Below, one piece after another: positions 10,584 through 19,830 of a stretch of 64,000 nt of DNA. Numbering within the stretch: position 1 is the stretch's first letter; every line of letters starts with the position of its first letter. The translations under genes and the position numbers were made by a program. The stretch is from an uncultured Pelagibacteraceae bacterium. Its GTDB lineage: Bacteria; Pseudomonadota; Alphaproteobacteria; Pelagibacterales; Pelagibacteraceae. Under the pieces are notes generated by a model. The model was not told where the DNA came from. It ran no database searches and was given only the letters and a program-made list of their open reading frames with translations. The stretch is taken from assembly GCA_902613855.1 (NCBI GenBank), contig CACMIX010000001.1, forward strand, positions 62,001 through 126,000, given 5' to 3'.

Positions 10584-11308
10584 CTTTTATTTCTCGCAAT
10601 TTCCAAAAAGACCTCTTCTAAATTTTTTCTACCATGTTTCAATATTAAATCATTAGGTGTTCCTCTATCTACAATAATTCCATCTTTCATCATTAAAACA
10701 GAGCCACACAATCTTTTAACTTCATCCATATTATGTGAAGCAAGTAAGACTGAAATTTTTTTTTCTTTTTTATAATTTTCTAAAAATGTTCTTACAAAAT
10801 CTCCTGTTTCAGGATCCAATGAAGCTGTTGGCTCATCTAGTAGCAGTACTGTGGGATCATTTATTAAAGCTTTTGCCAAACTGACTCTATTTTTTTGTCC
10901 CGATGAAAGTTCGCCTGTTATTTTATCTAAAAGATCAGATAGTCTTAGTTTATCACAAAGATAATCAATTCGATTTTCTAAATCATCAACGTTATATAAT
11001 TTTCCATAAACAATTAAATTTTGTTTAACTTTCAATTTTTTTGGAAGCTCTATATAAGGTGATATAAAATTCATTCTATGTAGAAGAGAAATTTTATTTG
11101 TCTCGATATTTTTTCCATTAATTAAAACTTCACCTTTAGTAGGTTTTAATAAACCTAATATCATTCCAATGGTGGTTGTCTTTCCACATCCATTAGGACC
11201 TAATAAGCCTACAATTTCATTTTCACCAATTTTAAAATTTATATTACTGACAGCATTCTTTGATTTATATTTTTTTGAGAGATTTACTACTTCAATTGAA
11301 TTTGTCAT
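10580..11308 (-). CDS. ABC transporter ATP-binding protein (ABC-2 exporter)
   Basis: This is the nucleotide-binding subunit that powers the adjacent ABC-2 permease. Walker A GLLGPNGCGKTT is near residues 35-46, the ABC signature LSSGQKNR lies in mid-protein, Walker B is VLLLDEPTAS, and the switch histidine is in LASHNMDE. The 242-residue length and the C-terminal DLILKHGRKNLEEVF element match NodI/CcmA-like exporters. It starts one base after the tsaC stop on the same strand, so the order of transcription is tsaC, ATPase, permease. The cargo cannot be deduced from sequence. Confidence 0.9.
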   Translation of the reverse strand: MTNSIEVVNLSKKYKSKNAVSNINFKIGENEIVGLLGPNGCGKTTTIGMILGLLKPTKGEVLINGKNIETNKISLLHRMNFISPYIELPKKLKVKQNLIVYGKLYNVDDLENRIDYLCDKLRLSDLLDKITGELSSGQKNRVSLAKALINDPTVLLLDEPTASLDPETGDFVRTFLENYKKEKKISVLLASHNMDEVKRLCGSVLMMKDGIIVDRGTPNDLILKHGRKNLEEVFLEIARNKR

Positions 11309-12241
11309 TTAATATTTTGACGCTCTCTCTAGTCGATCATTAATTGTTTGTCCTATCCCAATATTGGGAATTTTTTCAACAGCAATTTTTTTGTATCCTT
11401 TATTTTTGATTTTTCTTATGAGAGGATATAAATTTCTTGCAGCTTTGATTAAATTATTATTCTTACTAAGAAAGAAATAATTTTTTGAATTTATTTTTCT
11501 TTTTTTTATTAATACAAATGCTTCTCCTTCATTTGGTTTTTTTACATTCATCCTTAAAGGTATTCCAGGAGAATAATGAAGAGAAAACAGACCTGGTGAA
11601 ATCTTTTTCTTAGATTTATTCTTAATTAATATTTGTTTTTTTATTGTTTTTTTTATTTTTGAAACACTTAAACCTCCAAGTCTTAGTATTGATGGATTAT
11701 CTGCAAGGTTAATAATTGTAGACTCCACTCCAATTGAACATCTTCCCCCTTTAAGTATGTATTTTAATTTTCTTCCAAATTCTTCTTTTACATCGGAGGG
11801 CTGTACTGAACTCAGTTTTGAGGAAATATTTGCACTCGGTGCAGCTAACGGATAACTTAAAACTTTAAGTAATTTTCGCAGCAGTGGATGTTTGGGAAAT
11901 CTAATAGCAACTGTATTTTTATTATTGGTTACAAATTTTGATATTTTTGAATTTTTTTTTAATTTTAAAACATATGTAACAGGACCAGGTGAAAATTTAT
12001 TATACAGTTTTTTAAAATCCTCATTAATTATACAATCGTGTTCAAGAGCCTTGAGATTATAGTAGTGAACAATTAAAGGGTTGTTAGAAGGTCTTTTCTT
12101 TAATTTGAATATCTTTTTTACAGAGAAATCAGAATAAGCATTACCAGCTAATCCATAAACTGTTTCTGTTGGTACTGCTATACATTCGTTACTGTCTAAA
12201 TATTTTTTTGCTTTTTTGATATTTGATTGATTAGATTTCAT
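11309..12241 (-). CDS. tsaC: threonylcarbamoyl-AMP synthase, Sua5/TsaC family
   Basis: This enzyme makes threonylcarbamoyl-adenylate from threonine, bicarbonate and ATP for the t6A modification of ANN-decoding tRNAs. The YrdC core has PTETVYGLAGNA, the basic KKRPSNNPLIVH motif and APSANIS. After about residue 200 the linker SPGLFSLHYSP leads into a short Sua5 C-terminal domain, so this is the long (Sua5) form. The frame extends 13 codons further upstream to 12280, but that would overlap the divergent xseB start by 22 nt and adds non-conserved residues; the ATG at 12241 is preferred. This leaves a 17-nt divergent gap to xseB. Confidence 0.88.
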   Translation of the reverse strand: MKSNQSNIKKAKKYLDSNECIAVPTETVYGLAGNAYSDFSVKKIFKLKKRPSNNPLIVHYYNLKALEHDCIINEDFKKLYNKFSPGPVTYVLKLKKNSKISKFVTNNKNTVAIRFPKHPLLRKLLKVLSYPLAAPSANISSKLSSVQPSDVKEEFGRKLKYILKGGRCSIGVESTIINLADNPSILRLGGLSVSKIKKTIKKQILIKNKSKKKISPGLFSLHYSPGIPLRMNVKKPNEGEAFVLIKKRKINSKNYFFLSKNNNLIKAARNLYPLIRKIKNKGYKKIAVEKIPNIGIGQTINDRLERASKY

Positions 12242-12258
12242 GTAATAATTATTAATAT

Positions 12259-12495
12259 ATGAAAGAAAAAAATTTACCACTTGATTATCAACACAGCTCT
12301 TTAAAGGAGCTCACTGAAAAAGCAAATAGTATACTTGAGTCATTAGAGAATGAAAAAAATTTAAATAATTCTGTTGATACTTATCAAGAGTTATTAAAGT
12401 TAAATAATCTTATTGAAAAAAAATTTCAAAAAAATCTCAAATCTATAAGTGAAACTACAAATAATAAAATCAAGGAAATTGTAAAAAAAAAATGA
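12259..12495 (+). CDS. xseB: exodeoxyribonuclease VII small subunit
   Basis: XseB is the small, helical subunit that joins XseA to form exonuclease VII, which degrades single-stranded DNA from both ends. The 78-residue protein is almost wholly alpha-helical with the family pattern (SLKELTEKANSILESLE, then a second helix with the YQELLKLNNLIEKKFQ segment). The position directly before ispA and dxs, with a 4-nt overlap to ispA, is a classic bacterial gene order and supports the call more strongly than the diverged sequence alone. The large subunit gene is not in the window. Confidence 0.85.
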   Translation: MKEKNLPLDYQHSSLKELTEKANSILESLENEKNLNNSVDTYQELLKLNNLIEKKFQKNLKSISETTNNKIKEIVKKK

Positions 12496-13364
12496 AAAAT
12501 GAAGTTAATAAAATTGCAAAAGATACAAATTATTTTTTAAAAAAATTTATTAATAATCAGAATAGCTCTCATCTTATCAACGCAATGAAATATGGTTTAT
12601 TTCCTGGAGGAAAGAAAATTAGATCAAAAATACTAATAGACTTTGGTTCTTTATTTTCAATTAGATACAAAACTTTAATACAGATTGGTGCAGCGGTAGA
12701 ATGTATACACGCTTATTCTCTTATTCATGACGATTTACCTTGTATGGATAACGATGAAATTAGGCGGGGAAAAGCATCAACACATATAAAATATGGAGAG
12801 TCTACAGCGGTGCTAGCTGGTAATTCACTTTTGACAATGGCATTTGAAATTTTATCAAACAAAAATTTAGATTTATCTGAAAAGACTAAAATTAACTTAA
12901 TAAAAAAATTGTCTGAATGCTCAGGACATCTTGGTATAGCAGGCGGTCAATACCTAGATTTGAATTATGAGAAAAAAAAAGTATCAAGGAATAAGATTAT
13001 TGATATGGAAATTAAAAAAACGGGAATGTTATTTAGTTTTTGTTGTGCAGCCCCAGCAATAATAAAAAATAAAAAAAATTTAGAGATTAGGTTTTTTGAA
13101 AATATTGGATCTGATATAGGCTTATTATTTCAAATTTCTGACGATCTAATTGACCATAAGGGAAATTCAAAAATAGCTGGTAAAAAAACAGGAAAAGATC
13201 AAAAAAAAGGCAAAGCAACACTTATTGGTTTACTTGGTTATAATAATGCAGTTAAATATTGTAATAGTTTAATTATAAATATTAACAACAAATTGCAAAA
13301 ATACAGTTCTAATTCAAAAAAAATAAAACAAACATTGGAATATATTTTAAACAGAAATAGATGA
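12492..13364 (+). CDS. ispA: farnesyl/geranyl diphosphate synthase
   Basis: IspA elongates dimethylallyl diphosphate with isopentenyl diphosphate to make C10 and C15 prenyl diphosphates in the cytoplasm. The first Asp-rich motif is in [16 protein letters not shown] (DDxxxxD form, typical of bacterial FPP synthases), GGKKIRSK binds diphosphate near the N-terminus, and the second Asp-rich motif is QISDDLIDH. The 290-residue length is normal. It overlaps xseB by 4 nt and dxs by 4 nt, forming the common xseB-ispA-dxs operon that makes isoprenoid precursors for ubiquinone and undecaprenol. A second, longer-chain synthase is encoded nearby (ispB). Confidence 0.95.
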   Translation: MKNEVNKIAKDTNYFLKKFINNQNSSHLINAMKYGLFPGGKKIRSKILIDFGSLFSIRYKTLIQIGAAVECIHAYSLIHDDLPCMDNDEIRRGKASTHIKYGESTAVLAGNSLLTMAFEILSNKNLDLSEKTKINLIKKLSECSGHLGIAGGQYLDLNYEKKKVSRNKIIDMEIKKTGMLFSFCCAAPAIIKNKKNLEIRFFENIGSDIGLLFQISDDLIDHKGNSKIAGKKTGKDQKKGKATLIGLLGYNNAVKYCNSLIININNKLQKYSSNSKKIKQTLEYILNRNR

Positions 13365-15277
13365 TACACAAAAGCACATTTTTAAAAGATATAAATTTTC
13401 CATCTGATTTAAGGAAAATTTCTGAAAAAGATTTACCAAAAGTTGCAAATGAAGTTAGAAATGAAATGATAGATGCTGTATCTCAAACAGGTGGTCATCT
13501 AGGTGCAGGTTTAGGTGTTGTAGAACTAACTGTGGCACTTCATTATGTATTTGATACACCAAATGATAAATTAATTTGGGATGTAGGACATCAATCCTAT
13601 CCACACAAAATTTTAACAGGAAGAAAAGATAAAATTAGAACACTAAGACAAGGTAATGGATTATCAGGTTTTACAAAAAGAACCGAAAGTGAATATGATC
13701 CTTTCGGCGCTGCTCATAGTTCAACATCAATTTCTTCTGCACTAGGTATAGCTGAGGCAAATAAATTGGAGAACAAATCTTCAAATGTAATTGCAGTAAT
13801 AGGAGACGGTGCGATGAGTGCTGGTATGGCTTATGAGGCAATGAATAATGCAGGTGCTTCAAAAACAAAAATGATTGTTATTTTAAATGACAACGATATG
13901 TCAATTGCAAAACCTGTTGGAGCGATGAGAACATATCTTGCAAAATTATTGACTGGAAAAATATATTTTAGTTTTAGAGAGACTATTAAATTAATTACTT
14001 CTGCATTTTCAAAGAGGTTTAGTGCTAAGGCAGGAAAAGCAGAGGATTTTTTAAGATCTGCATTTACCGGTGGTACTATGTTTAATTCATTAGGTTTTTA
14101 TTATGTGGGACCAATTGATGGACATGATTTATCAACCCTAATTCCAATTTTAAAAAATGCAAAAGATTCAAATCATGAAGGTCCAATTATGATTCATATT
14201 AAAACACAAAAAGGTAAAGGGTATAGTTATGCAGAAAAAGCCAAAGATCATTATCATGGAGTTTCGAAATTCAACGTAGACACTGGAGAACAGAATAAAA
14301 GCGGATCTAATTTACCATCTTATACAAAAGTATTTGCAAATACTCTTGTAAAGCATGCAAAAAAAGATAGTAAAATAGTTGGAATAACAGCAGCAATGCC
14401 AGGTGGAACAGGAATGGATATATTTGGCAAAGAGTTTCCAAAAAGAATGTTTGATGTTGGTATAGCTGAGCAGCATGCCGTAACATTTGCCGCTGGTATG
14501 GCAACAGAAGGATACAAGCCCTATGCTGCAATTTACTCAACATTTTTACAAAGAGCTTACGATCAGGTTGTTCATGATGTTGCTATTCAAAGCTTACCAG
14601 TAAGATTTGCAATTGATAGAGCTGGATTAGTTGGGGCTGATGGATCAACACATGCTGGTTCATTTGATATTACTTATTTATCAACTTTACCAAATTTTAT
14701 TGTAATGGCTGCAAGTGACGAAGCTGAACTGGTTAAAATGATAAATACCTCAGTAGATATTGACGATAGACCAAGTGCAATCAGATACCCAAGAGGAGTA
14801 GGTAGTGGAGTTGAACTTCCATCAATAGAAGAAAAAATTGAAATTGGAAAAGGAAAAATAGTTCAAAATGGAAGTCAAGTATGCCTTTTAAGCTTAGGAA
14901 CAAGACTTGAAGAATGCAAACTAGCAGCGGAACATTTAAAACAAAAAGGAGTTTCAACTACTATTGTTGATGCAAGATTTGCTAAACCCTTAGACGAAGA
15001 ATTAATTATTAAATGTGCTAGAGAGCATGAAATTTTACTCTCTATTGAAGAAGGTTCAATTGGAGGATTCGGTTCGCATGTAAAAAACTTACTTGCTGAG
15101 AAAGGGATATTTGACAAAGGTTTAAAGTTTAGATCAATGAATTTACCAGACAAGTTTATTGAACAAGATACCCCGAACAAAATGTATGAAACTGCTGGAT
15201 TAAATGCTTCTCAAATTTCCAAGAAAATTTTAGATATTTTATTTAACAAAAATTCTATCAAAGTTGTAAAAAATTAA
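13361..15277 (+). CDS. dxs: 1-deoxy-D-xylulose-5-phosphate synthase
   Basis: Dxs condenses pyruvate and glyceraldehyde-3-phosphate with thiamine diphosphate, the entry step of the MEP isoprenoid pathway; its product also feeds thiamine and pyridoxal synthesis. Visible elements are [19 protein letters not shown] near residue 45, the thiamine diphosphate motif [16 protein letters not shown], the middle domain with [17 protein letters not shown], and the transketolase C-terminal domain. The length (638) is normal. It is translationally coupled to ispA (4-nt overlap) and convergent with aroC, separated by only 5 nt. Confidence 0.98.
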   Translation: MIHKSTFLKDINFPSDLRKISEKDLPKVANEVRNEMIDAVSQTGGHLGAGLGVVELTVALHYVFDTPNDKLIWDVGHQSYPHKILTGRKDKIRTLRQGNGLSGFTKRTESEYDPFGAAHSSTSISSALGIAEANKLENKSSNVIAVIGDGAMSAGMAYEAMNNAGASKTKMIVILNDNDMSIAKPVGAMRTYLAKLLTGKIYFSFRETIKLITSAFSKRFSAKAGKAEDFLRSAFTGGTMFNSLGFYYVGPIDGHDLSTLIPILKNAKDSNHEGPIMIHIKTQKGKGYSYAEKAKDHYHGVSKFNVDTGEQNKSGSNLPSYTKVFANTLVKHAKKDSKIVGITAAMPGGTGMDIFGKEFPKRMFDVGIAEQHAVTFAAGMATEGYKPYAAIYSTFLQRAYDQVVHDVAIQSLPVRFAIDRAGLVGADGSTHAGSFDITYLSTLPNFIVMAASDEAELVKMINTSVDIDDRPSAIRYPRGVGSGVELPSIEEKIEIGKGKIVQNGSQVCLLSLGTRLEECKLAAEHLKQKGVSTTIVDARFAKPLDEELIIKCAREHEILLSIEEGSIGGFGSHVKNLLAEKGIFDKGLKFRSMNLPDKFIEQDTPNKMYETAGLNASQISKKILDILFNKNSIKVVKN

Positions 15278-15282
15278 TTATC

Positions 15283-16365
15283 CTACTGACACTGAGCTTT
15301 ATTCATTAGGTAGTGATCTAATAAAACACAATTCATCATTGCCTCACCAACAGGTACAGCTCTTATTCCAACACATGGATCATGCCTTCCTGTAACAGAT
15401 ATTGTTGTATTTTTTCCAAATTTATCGACAGTATTTCTTGATGTTAAGATTGAAGATGTTGGTTTTACAGCAAATGAAGCAATAATTTCTTGTCCAGTTG
15501 AAATACCACCCAATATTCCGCCAGCATTATTTGAATTAAACTTTAATTTTTTACCTTTTTGTGAAATTTCATCTGAGTTTTGTTCACCACTTAGTTGTGC
15601 AGAGTTCATCCCTGCACCAATATTAACACCTTTAACAGCATTAATACTCATGAAGCTAGATGCAATATCAGAGTCTAGTTTTGAGTAAATAGGTGCACCC
15701 AATCCGACCGGAATTCCTCTCGCTCTTATTTCAATCACTGCACCACATGATGATCCAGATTTTCTTACTCCTAATAAATATTTTTCCCAAAGTTTAATCA
15801 TCGATTTGTCGGGACAAAAAAATGGATTTTTTGAAATTATTTTGTCATTCCATTCGTTAGTATCGCACCCCAATATACCTAATTGTGTAACTGCACCAAC
15901 AACTTTAAATTTCTTACCTAATTTATTTTGTAATACCAACTTTGCTATTGCACCAGCTGCAACTCTTGATGCAGTTTCTCTTGCAGATGATCTTCCTCCA
16001 CCTCTATAGTCTCTAATTCCATATTTTTTGAAGTAAGTAAAGTCAGCGTGCCCAGGTCTAAATTTATCCTTAATTTTTCCATAATCCTTAGATCTCATAT
16101 CTTTATTATAAATAATTAAGGATATTGGTGTACCAGTAGTTCTACCTTCAAAAACTCCAGATAATATTTGAACTTTATCGTCCTCTTTTCTTTGTGTTGT
16201 AAATTTTGATTGTCCAGGTTTTCTCTTATCCAGTTCTTTTTGTATATCTTTTTCACTTAAATTAATATTTGGTGGGCATCCATCAACGATACAGCCAATA
16301 GCAGGACCATGAGATTCACCCCAAGTAGAGAAACGAAATAGCTTTCCAAATGTATTAAATGACAT
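15283..16365 (-). CDS. aroC: chorismate synthase
   Basis: AroC removes phosphate from 5-enolpyruvylshikimate-3-phosphate to give chorismate, using reduced FMN, the last step of the shikimate pathway. The first signature [17 protein letters not shown] is near the N-terminus, followed by [13 protein letters not shown], the [14 protein letters not shown] segment, and [18 protein letters not shown] with residues that bind FMN and substrate. The C-terminal signature [13 protein letters not shown] is also present. The 360-residue length is normal. It is divergent from pdxH with a 33-nt gap that must hold both start regions. Confidence 0.98.
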   Translation of the reverse strand: MSFNTFGKLFRFSTWGESHGPAIGCIVDGCPPNINLSEKDIQKELDKRKPGQSKFTTQRKEDDKVQILSGVFEGRTTGTPISLIIYNKDMRSKDYGKIKDKFRPGHADFTYFKKYGIRDYRGGGRSSARETASRVAAGAIAKLVLQNKLGKKFKVVGAVTQLGILGCDTNEWNDKIISKNPFFCPDKSMIKLWEKYLLGVRKSGSSCGAVIEIRARGIPVGLGAPIYSKLDSDIASSFMSINAVKGVNIGAGMNSAQLSGEQNSDEISQKGKKLKFNSNNAGGILGGISTGQEIIASFAVKPTSSILTSRNTVDKFGKNTTISVTGRHDPCVGIRAVPVGEAMMNCVLLDHYLMNKAQCQ

Positions 16366-16398
16366 TATTTATATTATATAGATTATTTTGTTTAAATT

Positions 16399-17025
16399 AT
16401 GAATCAAAAAAACTCACTTGGGCTTAATAGTTGTTTTATGGATTTAGATGATCCAATACATTTATTCGATACTTGGATGGAAGAGGCAAAAAAAACTGAG
16501 CCAAACGACCCAAACGCAGTAGCGTTAGCAACATCAAATAAAAACAACGTTCCTTCTGTAAGAATGGTCTTATTAAAAGACTTCAATAAAAATGGATTTG
16601 TATTTTATACAAATTTAGACAGTCAAAAAGGACATGAATTAAAACAAAATCCAAATGTAGCAATGTGCTTTCATTGGAAAAGTTTACTAAGACAAATTAG
16701 AGTTAATGGCACAGTTTCATTGGTGCCCAATGAGGTTGCAGATGATTACTATAATTCAAGAAGTTATGAAAGTAGAATTGGAGCATGGGCATCTAAACAG
16801 AGCAAAGAACTTAAAGATAGAGAACAGTTAGATAATTCTATCAAAGAATATAAAAAAAAATATACAGATAAGAATAAGGTTCCACGACCAAATTATTGGT
16901 CAGGATGGAACTTATCTCCCTCAAGTATTGAATTTTGGCTTGATGGAGATAATAGAATTCATGAAAGATTAAAATATACGAAAAATTCTAAAGGAGAATG
17001 GATCAGATCCCTTTTGAGTCCTTAA
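16399..17025 (+). CDS. pdxH: pyridoxamine 5'-phosphate oxidase
   Basis: PdxH oxidises pyridoxine or pyridoxamine 5'-phosphate to pyridoxal 5'-phosphate with FMN. Family motifs include VRMVLLKDFNKNGFVFYTN, the FMN- and substrate-contact region SRIGAWASKQS, and the C-terminal PxYWSGW/WLDGDNRIHERLKY signature. The length (208) is usual. It overlaps the convergent ispB by 4 nt at the 3' end. The protein could be used with vitamin B6 salvage or with the de novo route; no other B6 gene is next to it. Confidence 0.95.
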   Translation: MNQKNSLGLNSCFMDLDDPIHLFDTWMEEAKKTEPNDPNAVALATSNKNNVPSVRMVLLKDFNKNGFVFYTNLDSQKGHELKQNPNVAMCFHWKSLLRQIRVNGTVSLVPNEVADDYYNSRSYESRIGAWASKQSKELKDREQLDNSIKEYKKKYTDKNKVPRPNYWSGWNLSPSSIEFWLDGDNRIHERLKYTKNSKGEWIRSLLSP

Positions 17026-18035
17026 AAACTTCTAGATAAACTAAATGTTGTTAGATTTTTTAAAATTTCTTTTTCTTTAGTATCTTCAAAAACACTCAAT
17101 GAATTTGAAGCAAGATTGATATAATGTTGAGCTTTCTGGTAGCACTCGTTTATAATTTTATGCTTATTAATTAAAGCAATTATTTTATCTAAATCATCTT
17201 TATCTCTAGTATCTTTGCTAAAAATATTAATTAAGTTATTTTTTTCTTCGATCTCTAGCTTTTGATAAAGTAAAATTATTGGAAGTGTAATTTTTCCTTC
17301 AAAAAAATCTTGTCCTATTTTCTTTCCAAATAATTTAAGTTCAGCATTGTAATCAAGTGTATCATCAGCAATTTGGAAAGTAAGTCCAAGATTTCTCCCA
17401 TAAAATTCAAGTGCGTCTTTTTCTTTTTTATTACTATCAGATAAAATTGCGCCAACTTTTGTAGCTGCTGCAAATAATTCAGCAGTTTTTGCAGAAATAA
17501 TTTTTAGATAAGTTTCTTCCAACATATCGACTTCACCTTTATGTTGAAGCTGTAAAACTTCTCCTTGAGCTATTTTTGATGAAGTAGATGATAATAATTT
17601 AAGAACTTCTATGTTGCCATCTTCAACCATCATCTCAAAGCATCTACTTAGCAAATAGTCACCTACTAAAACTGACGAATGATTATTCCAAACTTTATTT
17701 AAAGTTTCTTTTCCTCTCCTAACTTCACCCTGATCTATAACGTCATCATGCATTAAAGTTGCACTATGAATTAATTCAACACATGCTGCTAAATTCACAT
17801 CTCTTGTACCTTTTGTGTAACCACATAATTTTGCAGATCCTAAAGTTAGAAGAGCTCTCAGTCTTTTGCCACCAGTTTTCATATGATAGTCAGTCATTTT
17901 TTGAACTAGTTCTACATCACTAATTAATTTAGTTTTAATTTTTTCCTCAGTTAAAATAAGCTTGTCTTCAAGAGAATCCTTTAACTGAAAATATGAATTA
18001 TTTATCTGATTTTTAAGCTGAACGACTGATCCCAT
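17022..18035 (-). CDS. ispB: all-trans polyprenyl (octaprenyl-type) diphosphate synthase
   Basis: This enzyme extends farnesyl diphosphate to the long isoprenoid tail of ubiquinone. It has GGKRLRALL, the first Asp-rich motif LMHDDVID (DDxxD form, unlike the ispA copy), RRGKETLN, and the second motif QIADDTLDYN. The residues before the first motif and the 337-residue length fit medium- to long-chain synthases. The exact chain length (often C50 in alphaproteobacteria) cannot be fixed from sequence by eye. It is divergent from the S49 peptidase gene across a 114-nt promoter region; a possible minus-strand -10 TATACT lies at 18050-18055. Confidence 0.92.
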   Translation of the reverse strand: MGSVVQLKNQINNSYFQLKDSLEDKLILTEEKIKTKLISDVELVQKMTDYHMKTGGKRLRALLTLGSAKLCGYTKGTRDVNLAACVELIHSATLMHDDVIDQGEVRRGKETLNKVWNNHSSVLVGDYLLSRCFEMMVEDGNIEVLKLLSSTSSKIAQGEVLQLQHKGEVDMLEETYLKIISAKTAELFAAATKVGAILSDSNKKEKDALEFYGRNLGLTFQIADDTLDYNAELKLFGKKIGQDFFEGKITLPIILLYQKLEIEEKNNLINIFSKDTRDKDDLDKIIALINKHKIINECYQKAQHYINLASNSLSVFEDTKEKEILKNLTTFSLSRSF

Positions 18036-18081
18036 ATAAAATTTAAACTAGTATAATTAACTTTTATTTATTACTTATCAA

Positions 18082-18109
18082 TTGACGCACCTTATTCTTC
18101 AATTATAAG
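18082..18109 (+). promoter_or_regulatory. sigma-70-type promoter before the S49 peptidase gene
   Basis: TTGACG (18082-18087) and TATAAG (18104-18109) are separated by 16 nt in the 114-nt divergent region between ispB and the S49 peptidase gene. Each hexamer matches the consensus in five of six positions. The predicted start of transcription would be about 35 nt before the ATG. This is a pattern match only, in AT-rich DNA where chance -10 boxes are common. Confidence 0.45.
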
Positions 18110-18149
18110 TAGTCTTTATATTCAACTAATAATTCTATAAGAAATATTT

Positions 18150-18953
18150 ATGTTCTCTTTTTTTAAAAAGAAAAAAATAGTATCTCATTTAAAGCTTAGT
18201 GGTGTGATAGGAAATGCAGGAAAATTTAAACAAGGGATAGATTTTGCTGGCCAAGAGGAGATAATTAAAAAAGCTTTTTCATTGAAAAAAGCCAAATGTG
18301 TTGCAATTACTATAAATTCACCAGGTGGATCTCCTGTTCAATCCCATCTAATTTACAGCTTTATAAGACAGCAAGCAAAAAAAAATAACAAACAAGTAAT
18401 AGTATTTGCAGAGGATGTAGCCGCTTCTGGAGGCTATCTTATTGCATGTGCTGGGGATGAAATTTATGCAAACTCAAGTTCTATTATAGGATCAATTGGA
18501 GTTATTTATTCGTCATTTGGTTTTACAGAATTAATAAAAAAAATTGGTGTTGAGCGAAGAGTTCATACAGCTGGTAAAAATAAAAGTACTCTTGATCCTT
18601 TTCTTGAAGAAAAAAATGAAGATATAGAGAGACTTAAAAACATTCAGTTAGACTTACATAAAGATTTTATTGATGTTGTTGAAAAAAGTAGAGGTACTAA
18701 ATTAAAAAAATCTGAAGTTGAACTTTTTTCGGGTGAATTTTGGTCAGGTAGTAAATCAAAAACTTTGGGATTAGTAGATGGAATAGGAAACGCTCATGAA
18801 ATTTTGAAAAAAAAATTTGGAGACGATGTAATAATTAAAAAATTTGAAAAGTCAAAAGGATGGTTAAGTCAAAAACTTTCTTCCTCTAATCAAATAGATC
18901 AATTTGCAAATATTTTAGAAGAGAGGTCAATCTGGCAAAGATATGGTTTCTAA
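18150..18953 (+). CDS. S49 family serine peptidase (SppA/SohB-like)
   Basis: S49 peptidases are membrane-associated Ser/Lys proteases that cut signal peptides and other membrane fragments. The substrate-binding loop INSPGGSP and the nucleophile region [16 protein letters not shown] are visible, followed by [10 protein letters not shown] and the Lys-containing [10 protein letters not shown] segment that supplies the general base. At 267 residues it is a single-domain, short form. No membrane helix or signal peptide is obvious at the N-terminus ([11 protein letters not shown]), so membrane attachment would be peripheral or through partners. It overlaps glyQ by 11 nt. Confidence 0.88.
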   Translation: MFSFFKKKKIVSHLKLSGVIGNAGKFKQGIDFAGQEEIIKKAFSLKKAKCVAITINSPGGSPVQSHLIYSFIRQQAKKNNKQVIVFAEDVAASGGYLIACAGDEIYANSSSIIGSIGVIYSSFGFTELIKKIGVERRVHTAGKNKSTLDPFLEEKNEDIERLKNIQLDLHKDFIDVVEKSRGTKLKKSEVELFSGEFWSGSKSKTLGLVDGIGNAHEILKKKFGDDVIIKKFEKSKGWLSQKLSSSNQIDQFANILEERSIWQRYGF

Positions 18954-19827
18954 AAATAAAAAAAAACAAAAACCAAAATTTCAAACTTTTCAAGAAACTA
19001 TTTTAAATCTTCAAAAATTTTGGAGTAAACAAGGTTGTATTATTCTTCAGCCGTACGACATGGAAGTTGGAGCTGGTACGTTCCATCCTGCTACAACTCT
19101 TAGATCGTTGGGCACTCAACCTTGGAAAGCTGCTTATGTTCAGCCATCAAGAAGACCAACTGATGGTAGATATGGTGAAAATCCTAATAGACTTCAACAT
19201 TATTATCAGTTTCAAGTTTTGATTAAACCTTCTCCTGAAAATATAAAAAAGCTTTATCTAAATAGTCTTACTACAATTGGAATTCATCACAAAGATCATG
19301 ATATTAGATTTGTAGAAGATGATTGGGAAAGTCCTACATTAGGCGCAGCTGGTTTGGGTTGGGAAGTTTGGTGTGATGGAATGGAGATTACTCAATTCAC
19401 TTACTTTCAACAGATGGCAGGTTATGAATGCAAACCAGTCTCAGTAGAAATTACTTATGGTTTAGAGAGAATCTGTATGTTTACCCAGCAACAAAAAAAT
19501 GTTTATGATTTATTGTGGAATGATGAGGGTGTAAAATATAGGGATGTTTTTTATCAGGCTGAAAAAGAGTTTTCTGCTTATAATTTCGAGCACGCCAATG
19601 TCGATCAATTATTCAAAATGTTTGATATGCATGAGTCAGAAGCAAAATTATTAGTTGAAAAAAAGGTTTCACTACCTGCGTATGATCAATGTTTAAAAGC
19701 AAGCCACGTATTTAATATCTTAGATGCTAGGGGAGCAATAAGTGTTGCACAAAGAGCAGGTTATATTGGAAGAATTCGAGACATCACTAAGTCTGCTGCT
19801 GGGATTTGGATAGATAGTCAAAATTAA
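18943..19827 (+). CDS. glyQ: glycyl-tRNA synthetase alpha subunit
   Basis: GlyQ is the catalytic class II subunit of the tetrameric glycyl-tRNA synthetase. Conserved stretches include [48 protein letters not shown] (motif 2 region) and the [11 protein letters not shown] motif 3 region. The length (294) is normal. It starts 11 nt inside the S49 peptidase gene and is 3 nt from glyS. The N-terminus is lysine-rich before the conserved domain; the ATG chosen is the first in frame and has no strong ribosome binding site, as expected for a coupled gene. Confidence 0.98.
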   Translation: MVSKNKKKQKPKFQTFQETILNLQKFWSKQGCIILQPYDMEVGAGTFHPATTLRSLGTQPWKAAYVQPSRRPTDGRYGENPNRLQHYYQFQVLIKPSPENIKKLYLNSLTTIGIHHKDHDIRFVEDDWESPTLGAAGLGWEVWCDGMEITQFTYFQQMAGYECKPVSVEITYGLERICMFTQQQKNVYDLLWNDEGVKYRDVFYQAEKEFSAYNFEHANVDQLFKMFDMHESEAKLLVEKKVSLPAYDQCLKASHVFNILDARGAISVAQRAGYIGRIRDITKSAAGIWIDSQN

Positions 19828-19830
19828 AAA